Shown: positions 1 to 5,482 of the stretch, piece by piece | Position numbering within the stretch: the stretch's first letter is position 1 | Layout: every line of letters begins with the position of its first letter | NCBI GenBank assembly: GCA_027031685.1 | Contig: JALVPS010000015.1 | Span: forward strand, 1-7,639 | Length of the DNA: 7,639 nucleotides | Direction of reading: 5' to 3' | DNA from: Gammaproteobacteria bacterium | GTDB lineage: Bacteria > Pseudomonadota > Gammaproteobacteria > UWMA-0217 | Notes under the pieces: generated by a model | What the model was told of the DNA's origin: nothing | The model's input: only the letters and a program-made list of their open reading frames with translations | Database searches by the model: none | Program-made: the position numbers and the translations under genes

Positions 1-596
1 ATGCGGTAGGCGTTGGCGCGGAAGCGGCTCTCGATGGGGCCGGGCTCGATGAGGCTGACGTGGATGCCGGTGCCGGCCAGCTCCAGGCGCAGGGTATCGG
101 TGAGCCCTTCCAGGGCGAACTTGCTGGCGTTGTAGGCGCCGCGGTAGGGCATGGCGACGAAGCCGAGCACGGAGCTGTTCTGGATGATGCGCCCCGCGCC
201 CTGGGCGCGCATGGCGGGCAGCACGCGGTTGGTGAGCTCCAGCCAGCCGAACAGGTTGGTCTCGAACTGGGCGCGCAGGGCCTCCCGGGAGAGGTCCTCC
301 ACCGCCCCCGGCTGGCCGTAGGCGCCGTTGTTGAACAGCCCCCACAGCCGGCCATCGGTGCGTGTCAGGACCTCGTCCACGGTCACCGCGATGGAGACCG
401 AGTCGTCCAGGTCCAGCGGCAGGGCGTCGGCGAAGCCCTCGGCGCGCAGGCGGGCCACGTCGTCCGCCCGCCGGGCGGTGGCAAACACGCGGTAGCCCCG
501 CGCCTGCAGCCCGTCGGCCACGGCGCGACCGATGCCGCTGGAGCAGCCGGTGATGAGCACCGCCCGGCCGTTTCCTGTCAGTTTCCTGCCGTCCAT
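1..596 (-). CDS. YbbO-like short-chain dehydrogenase/reductase (3' end off the window)
   Basis: Classical SDR, 198 codons visible; the C-terminus lies beyond base 1. The cofactor motif TGCSSGIG is at residues 16-23. The NNGAYG segment (89-94) stands where classical SDRs have NNAG. N114, S142 and Y155-xxx-K159 complete the catalytic tetrad, and an EPGPIES segment follows at 185-191. The TGCSSGIG start, the 'GRGAYxASKxALE' style active site and the SLIEPGPI segment strongly resemble E. coli YbbO, an NADP-dependent SDR reported to reduce aldehydes. The substrate here is an inference only. Family length is about 270 aa, so roughly a quarter is missing. The ATG at 596 is chosen because a GGAGAGG ribosome-binding site (600-606) sits just upstream; an in-frame GTG at 623 has no such support. 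It is divergent from the FIST-GGDEF gene. No inactivating change is seen in the visible part. Confidence 0.9.
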   Translation of the reverse strand, partial: MDGRKLTGNGRAVLITGCSSGIGRAVADGLQARGYRVFATARRADDVARLRAEGFADALPLDLDDSVSIAVTVDEVLTRTDGRLWGLFNNGAYGQPGAVEDLSREALRAQFETNLFGWLELTNRVLPAMRAQGAGRIIQNSSVLGFVAMPYRGAYNASKFALEGLTDTLRLELAGTGIHVSLIEPGPIESRFRANAYR

Positions 597-835
597 CCGC
601 CTCTCCGCGCCGCCCGTCGCCACACCCGCGATCGTACATACGCTACAAATTGTTAATTCGATCAAGGGAATGCTCGGGCAAGAGCCTATACTATGCGCGC
701 AACGGGCGCCGCAGGACAGGGCGCGCCGCCGGCAACCTCGACGGGGGCGGCACGATTCGGGGACAGGGAGGGTGCCCAGCACCTCGGAACTGGGCCGCTG
801 GCCAAACTAACAACAACAGTGCACGCCTCCCGCCA
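597..835. promoter_or_regulatory. Divergent intergenic region with weak promoter candidates
   Basis: This 239-bp gap separates two divergent genes and must carry both promoters. On the plus strand, TATACT at 687-692 is a good -10 hexamer, but no convincing -35 lies 16-18 bp upstream. It would give the FIST-GGDEF gene a leader of about 140 nt. On the minus strand, TTGATC (complement of 660-665) and TATGTA (complement of 635-640) could be -35 and -10 elements, but the 19-bp spacer is long. The segment 630-665 is clearly more AT-rich than its surroundings, as expected of a promoter. I see no clear operator palindrome or riboswitch. Confidence 0.3.
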
Positions 836-2569
836 ATGAAGGTACACCTGCTCCGCTACAGCCCCAGCACCGATCTGCGCGCCGCCCTGGACAAGCTGGC
901 GGTGGCGGATTCCGAGCAGCTCCTCATCCAGGTCTTCACGCCCAGCGCCAAGCCGCACTATGTGCGCGGCGTGCTGCAGGAGCTGCGCCAGCGCTACCCG
1001 GCGGCGGTGCTGATCGGCGCCAGCACCAGCGCCACCATCGGCGAGGGCGGCCTGAGCGAGACGGACATCGTCATCACCCTGCTGGCCTTCGAGGACGCCC
1101 GCCTGAGGACCAGTTTCGTGTCCTTTCCGGAGAATCAGACGCCGGACTGCCAGGCCACCGGCAAATCGCTGGGGCGGGCGGTGGCCAGCGAAGACACCCA
1201 CGCCGTGCTGTGCTTCGCCGCCGGCGCCGATCTGAATGCGGAGAACCTGGCGCGCGGCGTGATGACGGCCCTGCCCAACGCGGTGCTGAGCGGCTGCCTG
1301 GCCAGCTCGGCGGGGGCGCGCGAGGTGCCCTTCGTCTGCATGGGCGAGAACATGTTCTCGGCCGGTGTGGTGCTGGTGGCGCTGTCGGGCCGGCGGCTGC
1401 ACGCGCGCGCCTGGCTGAGCCCGGACTGGATGATGCTAGGCACGCCCATGACGGTCACCGAGGCCGAGGACAACGTGGTGTACACCATCAACGAGCGCCC
1501 CGCGCTGGACATCTACCACCGCTACCTGGGCCCGGAATCCTGTGACAACATGCCGGCCACCTGCAGCCGCTTTCCACTGCTCACCGAGCGCAACGGGCAC
1601 ATCGTGGCGCGCCCCGGCAAGGCGGTGCGCCCGGACGGCGCCGTGGTTCTGTGGGGCAATCTGCAGCGCGGCGAGTCGGTGCGCTTCGGCCTGCTCAACC
1701 CGGTGTCGGCCATGGACCAGTCGCAGCGCCTGCTGGACACGCTCAAGCGCGAATGCTGCGACGTGGTGCTGCTCTTTCCCAGCGTGGCGCGCCGCCTGCT
1801 CATGCGCTCGCTCACCGAGGACGAGGTGGAGCTGTTCGGCACCCTGGCCCCGGTGGCCGGGCTGTTCACCACCAGCCAGTTCCTCTACACCCCCGAGTAC
1901 CCGGACTACCTGCACTACGCCCAGACCGGGCTGTGCCTGTCGGAGGAGCGCGGCGCGCGCAAGTCCTCGCCGCTGCCGGAGCTCTCGCAGCAGTACTCGC
2001 GCGACACGCTGGAACTGCGCGTGATGTCACACCTGGTGAACACCACGGCACGCGAGCTGGAGGCCGCCAACCAGGCCCTGGAGCGGCTGGCCAACACCGA
2101 CGCCCTGACCGGCATCTACAACCGCCACCGCGCCCAGCGCCTGCTGGAGCAGGAATACCGTCGCGCGCAGCGCTACGGGCGGCCGCTGTCGCTCATCATG
2201 CTGGACATCGACAACTTCAAGAAGGTCAACGACAGCCTGGGTCACCAACAGGGCGACAAGGCGCTCAAGGCCTTGGCGCGCGCCATCCAGCCGCTGGTGC
2301 GCGACACGGACTACTTCGCCCGCTGGGGCGGCGAGGAGTTCCTCGTCATCTGTCCGGAGACGGACCTGGAGGGCGCCCACGAGCTGGCCGAACGCCTGCG
2401 CAGCCGGGTGGCCTCGCGTGCCCTGCTGCCCAATCGTACACTCACCATCAGCGTGGGCGTCACCACCTACCGCCAGGAGGACACCCTGGACGATCTGCTC
2501 AGCCGCGTGGACCGCGCCCTGTACCATTCCAAGCAGCAGGGCAAGAACCGCGTCACCGTGTGGCGCTGA
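836..2569 (+). CDS. FIST sensor domain-GGDEF diguanylate cyclase
   Basis: This 577-aa protein is predicted to make the second messenger c-di-GMP from two GTP under control of an N-terminal sensor. Residues about 20-215 fit a FIST_N domain (GASTSATIGEGG at 61-72, GCLASSAG at 153-160). Residues about 220-370 fit FIST_C, ending in the HYAQTGLCL segment at 360-368. A short helical linker (about 390-420) leads into GGDEF: DALT at 422-425, a DIDNFKKVND segment, GGEEF at 498-502, and a C-terminal ALYHSKQQGKN stretch. An intact inhibitory I-site, RDTD at 489-492, lies exactly five residues before GGEEF, so an active, product-inhibited enzyme is expected. FIST domains are thought to bind small ligands such as amino acids. 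No signal peptide or membrane segment is seen, so it should be cytosolic. The ATG at 836 starts where FIST homology begins; the frame is open back to 650, but that part looks non-coding. No good ribosome-binding site precedes the start, which lowers certainty about it. Confidence 0.93.
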   Translation: MKVHLLRYSPSTDLRAALDKLAVADSEQLLIQVFTPSAKPHYVRGVLQELRQRYPAAVLIGASTSATIGEGGLSETDIVITLLAFEDARLRTSFVSFPENQTPDCQATGKSLGRAVASEDTHAVLCFAAGADLNAENLARGVMTALPNAVLSGCLASSAGAREVPFVCMGENMFSAGVVLVALSGRRLHARAWLSPDWMMLGTPMTVTEAEDNVVYTINERPALDIYHRYLGPESCDNMPATCSRFPLLTERNGHIVARPGKAVRPDGAVVLWGNLQRGESVRFGLLNPVSAMDQSQRLLDTLKRECCDVVLLFPSVARRLLMRSLTEDEVELFGTLAPVAGLFTTSQFLYTPEYPDYLHYAQTGLCLSEERGARKSSPLPELSQQYSRDTLELRVMSHLVNTTARELEAANQALERLANTDALTGIYNRHRAQRLLEQEYRRAQRYGRPLSLIMLDIDNFKKVNDSLGHQQGDKALKALARAIQPLVRDTDYFARWGGEEFLVICPETDLEGAHELAERLRSRVASRALLPNRTLTISVGVTTYRQEDTLDDLLSRVDRALYHSKQQGKNRVTVWR

Positions 2570-2598
2570 GCCGCGCCCCCTTCACGAGGATAGAAAAC

Positions 2599-3375
2599 AT
2601 GCGCACACCCGTCGTGGTCATCGGCCTGGGCGAGATCGGCAGCGTCCTGGCGCGCGCCAGCCTCAAGGCCGGGCACCCCGTGTTCCCCGTCACGCGCGAC
2701 ACCGACGCGCGCGAGATGGCCGAGATCGTCCCCACCCCGCTGGCGACCATCGTGGCCGTGGGCGAGCAGGACCTGCAGCCGGTGCTCACCGACCTGCCCG
2801 CCCCGTGGCGCGACCGCGTGGTGCTGCTGCAGAACGAGTTGCTGCCGCGCGACTGGCAAGGCCACGAGCTGACCGAGCCCACCATCCTGTCGGTCTGGTT
2901 CGAGAAGAAGCCAGGCATGGACAGCAAGGTGGTGGTGCCGTCGGTGGCCTACGGGCCGCGCGCCGCCTTCCTGCGCGACAGCCTGGCCGGGCTGGGCCTG
3001 CCGGTGGAGGTGCTGCCGGACGAGGAGCGCCTGCTGTTCGAGCTGGTGCGCAAGAACCTGTACATCCTCACCACCAACATCGCCGGGCTGGTCACCGGCG
3101 GCACGGTGCGGGAACTGTGGTCGGCGCACCGCGACCTGGCCGAGCGCGTGGCCCGCGAAGTGTTGCGCATCCAGGCTGCCCTGGTAGGCCGCCCCCTGGA
3201 CGAGGTGGCCCTCATCGAGGCCATGGCCACCGCCTTCGAGGGCGATCCCGCCCACCGCTGCACAGGCCGCTCCGCCCCGGCCCGCCTGGAGTGCGCCCTG
3301 CGCCACGCCCGTGAGGCCGGCCTTGCCGTGCCCACCCTGGAGGACATCGCTCACCGTAGCGGCGTGGTGGCCTGA
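2599..3375 (+). CDS. Rossmann-fold NAD(P)-binding protein, ketopantoate reductase-like
   Basis: This 258-aa protein begins with a dinucleotide-binding fold: beta strand VVVIGLGEIGS, with the GxGxxG glycines at residues 9, 11 and 14. A second strand ends in VTR (around 30-33), where an arginine often favours NADP. The middle contains VVVPSVAYGP. The C-terminal half is helical, with a RKNLYILTTNIAGL segment near 152-165 that recalls the helical domain of ketopantoate reductase/6-phosphogluconate dehydrogenase-type enzymes. It is shorter than typical PanE (about 300 aa), and I cannot confirm the catalytic Lys/Asn/Glu set, so a panE assignment is not justified; the substrate is unknown. The start is supported by GAGGA at 2586-2590, 8 nt before the ATG. 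It follows the diguanylate cyclase by 29 bp on the same strand, so co-transcription is likely. It ends facing the convergent aor operon across a non-coding gap. Confidence 0.75.
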   Translation: MRTPVVVIGLGEIGSVLARASLKAGHPVFPVTRDTDAREMAEIVPTPLATIVAVGEQDLQPVLTDLPAPWRDRVVLLQNELLPRDWQGHELTEPTILSVWFEKKPGMDSKVVVPSVAYGPRAAFLRDSLAGLGLPVEVLPDEERLLFELVRKNLYILTTNIAGLVTGGTVRELWSAHRDLAERVAREVLRIQAALVGRPLDEVALIEAMATAFEGDPAHRCTGRSAPARLECALRHAREAGLAVPTLEDIAHRSGVVA

Positions 3376-3589
3376 CACCTAAGCCAAGGCACCTCGAAAA
3401 ACTGGATTTCCAGCGTTGCCATGGACTGAAAATCGGTTGGTTGCGCCGGAGCAAACGGTGAACTCTGGGATTTTCCGAAGTCGCCACAAGTGAGATGAAA
3501 CGGATTCCAAGGCAACCACCCGCGCCGTCGTGCATCCTGACGAGCGCTACCTCAGCCCCCCGCCGCGCCGGAAGGCCCGGTCACGACCC
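3376..3589. other. Non-coding gap, AT-richer first part
   Basis: No gene is supported here. Bases about 3390-3510 are visibly less GC-rich than the genes on both sides. They hold short inverted repeats: CTGGA/TCCAG at about 3403-3414, and GAAAATC (3428-3434) with GATTTTC (3469-3475), enclosing a smaller TTGC/GCAA pair. No U-tract follows, so these are not convincing intrinsic terminators. The segment may be a decayed mobile-element end or a 3' regulatory region; the sequence alone does not decide. Bases 3556-3579 are a copy of the 3' end of the neighbouring minus-strand gene and are listed separately. Confidence 0.4.
3556..3579. repeat. 24-bp direct repeat, distal copy
   Basis: This segment matches 3684-3707 at 23 of 24 bases (C here, T there, at the fifteenth base). 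It begins with six C and contains GCCGCGC and GGAAGGCCCG. The other copy encodes the last residues of the 97-aa minus-strand protein. The two copies bracket the palindromic element at 3590-3674, with 104 bp between them. Confidence 0.8.
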
Positions 3590-3674
3590 GTAGGCTGGGC
3601 AAAGCGCAGCGTGCCCAGCGCTCCCAATGTTGGGCACGTCGCTACGCGACTTTGCCCAACCTCTCATAGCCTAC
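3590..3674. repeat. Short palindromic dispersed element (REP/MITE-like)
   Basis: This is an 85-bp imperfect palindrome. The ends are GTAGGCT (3590-3596) and AGCCTAC (3668-3674). Inside, GGGCAAAG (3597-3604) pairs with CTTTGCCC (3650-3657), and GTGCCCA (3611-3617) pairs with TGGGCAC (3631-3637) around a 13-nt loop. The core 'TGGGCAAAGCGCAGCGTGCCCA' style is, from general knowledge, typical of short repeats dispersed between genes in many proteobacteria. It has no coding capacity, so any movement would need a transposase in trans. Its position between convergent genes would let the RNA hairpin stabilise or end transcripts from both sides, but no U-tract marks it as a classical terminator. Confidence 0.75.
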
Positions 3675-3680
3675 AAGCTT

Positions 3681-3974
3681 TCACCCCCCGCCGCGCTGGA
3701 AGGCCCGCTCGAAGGCGGCGAGAAAGACCTCCGCCTCGGCGGCGGGCACGCATTCCAGCAACAGGGTCACGTCGGTCTGCGGCAGGGTGAGGCTGCCCAG
3801 GCGCCGCGTTTGTTCCGGGCCGAGGCACAGGCGCACGCGGCCGGCGGGGAGTTGCAGGTGGATTTCGCCGTTCTGTTCGGCGAGGGGGTAGCGCCGCGCC
3901 AGGGGCGCCAGGCAGCGGCGGAATTCGGCATGGTCGATGGCCATGCGGCGGGTGATGAGGCGGCTGGGGGCCAT
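3681..3974 (-). CDS. 97-aa uncharacterised protein, last gene of the aor operon
   Basis: I do not recognise this protein. It is 97 aa, soluble-looking and arginine-rich, with no signal peptide or membrane segment. Three cysteines (21, 50, 75) are scattered and form no metal motif. The visible pattern is an N-terminal helix (about 14-28), then alternating short strands (EIHLQLPAGRVRLCLG at 37-52, VTLLLEC at 69-75) and a C-terminal helix (about 79-93) ending in QRGGG. This suggests a small alpha/beta fold. The ATG (3974-3972) shares its A with the TGA of the MoaD-like gene (TGATG), so translational coupling is likely; a second in-frame ATG at 3944 would give 87 aa. Synteny suggests a role in maturation or assembly of the aldehyde oxidoreductase or its pterin cofactor. 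That is inference only. Its 3' end coincides with one copy of a direct repeat, so its C-terminal tail may have been altered. Confidence 0.7.
   Translation of the reverse strand: MAPSRLITRRMAIDHAEFRRCLAPLARRYPLAEQNGEIHLQLPAGRVRLCLGPEQTRRLGSLTLPQTDVTLLLECVPAAEAEVFLAAFERAFQRGGG
3684..3707. repeat. 24-bp direct repeat, gene-proximal copy
   Basis: Partner of 3556-3579 with one mismatch. It lies wholly inside the last codons of the 97-aa minus-strand gene, directly before its TGA (complement of 3681-3683). It could be a duplication created when the palindromic element arrived, or the product of unequal recombination. Confidence 0.8.
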
Positions 3975-4225
3975 CAGCCCCCGGCCACCGGCGGCCAGAT
4001 GGCGACGGTGTCGCCGTCGTGGAGCCGTTCGCGCTCGCGCAGGGAGCAGGGGATGAACAGGCCGTTGACGATGACCAGGTGGGCCTGTTCGTCGGGGATG
4101 CCGAGGCGCTCGACCACGTCCTGCACGCTGGCGCCGTCGGGCACCTCGAGGCGCACCTCGTTGCGCCGGGCGCCAGACGGCAGGTGGTCGGCAAGGGAGG
4201 CGAACAGCTTGAGCCGGATGTGCAT
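3974..4225 (-). CDS. MoaD/ThiS-like sulfur-carrier protein
   Basis: This 83-aa ubiquitin-like protein has the features of MoaD: an initial beta strand MHIRLKLFASL, the VPDGASVQDVVERLGI segment (28-43), the VIVNGLFIP strand (51-59), a DGDTVAIWPPVAGG end, and a C-terminal Gly-Gly (82-83). In this family that Gly-Gly is adenylated and converted to a thiocarboxylate by a MoeB-like enzyme; the sulfur then builds the dithiolene of molybdopterin. Placed directly after aldehyde oxidoreductase genes, it probably serves the bis-pterin tungsten (or molybdenum) cofactor of that enzyme. Such carriers are often found beside AOR genes. The ATG at 4225 follows the upstream gene's stop by 11 bp with no clear Shine-Dalgarno sequence, so translation may depend on coupling. 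No MoaE or MoeB partner is in the window, so those must come from elsewhere. ThiS or another sulfur carrier is the alternative. Confidence 0.87.
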   Translation of the reverse strand: MHIRLKLFASLADHLPSGARRNEVRLEVPDGASVQDVVERLGIPDEQAHLVIVNGLFIPCSLRERERLHDGDTVAIWPPVAGG

Positions 4226-4236
4226 GGCGCGGAAGG

Positions 4237-5472
4237 CTACTGGCCGGCCACCGCGCCCAGCCAGGCCTCGGGCCAGCGGGTGGGGTCGCTCTCCAGGCGC
4301 GCGCGCCAGTCGCCCAGCGGGCGGCCGCTCTCGATCAGCCCGCGCAGGGCGCCGACCTTTTCGGTGTGGCCGATGGCCACCACGCCGCGCAGCCGGTCCT
4401 GGGCGTCGAAGGCCAGGCGCAGATAGCGGCCCCGGTCGCGCCCGTCCAGCACCAGCGGCTCGCCGCCGGCCCAGTCGCCGAAGGAGACCGAGATCATGCC
4501 CAGGGTGGCGAGCACGTTCATGTTGAGGCTGCCGGGGTAGCGCGCGCTGCCGGGCCGCACCATGTTGGCGGCGGCCACCCGGCCGTGTTCCACCGCGGTG
4601 GGCTGGATGGCGTGCACCTGGCGCTCGCCGGAGAGCCGGTCCGGCCCCTGGGCGACGTCGCCGGCGGCGAACACCCCGGGGCGGCTGCTCTGCAGATGGG
4701 CGTCCACCAGCACGCCCTGCTCGCAGTCCACCCCGCTGCCCTCGAGGAAGCCGATGTTGCTGCGCACCCCGGTGGCGGTGATGAGCAGATCGGCGGCCAG
4801 GGTCTCGCCGCCGGCCTGCACCGCCAGGCGGCCGTCCTGTTCGCGCACCGACTCGACCGCGGCGTTCACCCGCACCCGCACGCCCTGCGCCTCGCAGTGG
4901 GCGCGCAGCATCTCGCCGGCGGTCGCGTCGAGCATGCGCGGCACCATGCGCGGGCCCTGCTCGATGACGGTGAGCCGCACCCCGCGCCGCACCAGGGACT
5001 CGAGGATGATGCAGCCGATGAAACCGGCGCCCATCAGCACCACCTCGCTGCCGGGGCGGGCGCGCTCGGCGATGGCGCGGGCGTCGTCCAAGGTCCAGCA
5101 GCTCACCACCCCGGGCAGGTCCATGCCCGGCACCGGCGGGCGCACCGGGGTTGCGCCGGTGGCGATCAGCAGGCGGTCGAATTCCAGCCGGTCGCCGGAG
5201 GCCAGCTCGGCGATGTCGGCGTCCGGGTCGATGCCTTCCAGGCGGTCGTGACGCAGGGCGATGCCCAGCGCCTCCCAGTGGCCGGGGCGCTTGCGCAGGG
5301 CGGTGCCCGCCTCGTCGATCTGCTCCTCCAGCAGATAGGGGATGGCCATCCGCCCGTAGGACTCGCCCGGCTCGCCGCACAGCAGGGTGATCTCGGCCGT
5401 GGGATCGAGGCGGCGCAGGGTCTCGGCGGCGGTGACACCGGCCGGGCCGGCGCCCACGATCAGATGATGCAT
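4237..5472 (-). CDS. aorC: FAD/NAD(P)H-dependent oxidoreductase, AorC-like subunit
   Basis: A 411-aa pyridine nucleotide-disulfide oxidoreductase-fold flavoprotein. The N-terminal FAD motif is GAGPAG (7-12). ATGATP (104-109) is the usual strand between the domains. GAGFIG (148-153) is the NAD(P)H site, and VFAAGDVA (267-274) is the second FAD-contacting motif. A C-terminal domain fills about 315-411. The region after the first strand reads GESYGRMAIPYLL, without the redox cysteine of NADH oxidases/peroxidases and without a CxxxxC disulfide pair. This favours simple electron transfer between NAD(P)H and an iron-sulfur partner, as in NirB- or rubredoxin reductase-like proteins. Length (about 44 kDa) and position fit AorC of the Aromatoleum three-subunit AOR, the subunit that exchanges electrons with NAD. 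GGAGG (complement of 5478-5482) lies 5 nt before the ATG, and the gap from the aorB stop is 10 bp, so the genes are co-transcribed. Confidence 0.88.
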   Translation of the reverse strand: MHHLIVGAGPAGVTAAETLRRLDPTAEITLLCGEPGESYGRMAIPYLLEEQIDEAGTALRKRPGHWEALGIALRHDRLEGIDPDADIAELASGDRLEFDRLLIATGATPVRPPVPGMDLPGVVSCWTLDDARAIAERARPGSEVVLMGAGFIGCIILESLVRRGVRLTVIEQGPRMVPRMLDATAGEMLRAHCEAQGVRVRVNAAVESVREQDGRLAVQAGGETLAADLLITATGVRSNIGFLEGSGVDCEQGVLVDAHLQSSRPGVFAAGDVAQGPDRLSGERQVHAIQPTAVEHGRVAAANMVRPGSARYPGSLNMNVLATLGMISVSFGDWAGGEPLVLDGRDRGRYLRLAFDAQDRLRGVVAIGHTEKVGALRGLIESGRPLGDWRARLESDPTRWPEAWLGAVAGQ

Positions 5473-5482
5473 GCCGCCCTCC

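Noticed and set aside
650..835. 62-residue N-terminal extension of the FIST-GGDEF protein
   Set aside because: The extension is Arg/Gly/Pro-rich without family resemblance, and its start overlaps the probable promoter. FIST homology begins at the ATG at 836.
1651..3375. 574-codon frame that appears to join part of the cyclase region to the Rossmann protein
   Set aside because: The upstream part is an out-of-frame shadow of the FIST-GGDEF gene. Homology and a ribosome-binding site (2586-2590) place the real start at 2599.
3212..3535. 107-codon minus-strand frame covering the AT-richer gap
   Set aside because: Nearly half lies antisense inside the Rossmann gene, there is no ribosome-binding site, and no motif is visible.
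3590..3674. Palindrome read as a classical rho-independent terminator
   Set aside because: The hairpin is long and imperfect and no U-tract follows on either strand. A dispersed repeat element explains it better, although it may still affect transcript ends.
3556..3707. Two direct repeats considered as the start of a CRISPR array
   Set aside because: There are only two copies, 104 bp apart, and one lies in coding sequence. The intervening sequence is palindromic and no cas gene is present.
3530..3790. 86-codon plus-strand frame across the palindromic element
   Set aside because: It runs through the non-coding repeat and into the antisense of the 97-aa gene, and its translation is low-complexity Arg/Pro.
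3974..5380. 468-codon minus-strand frame ending in the MoaD-like protein, suggesting a fusion
   Set aside because: The N-terminal part is a shadow of the aorC-like gene in another frame. Only the last 83 residues resemble a family, and they begin with their own ATG at 4225.
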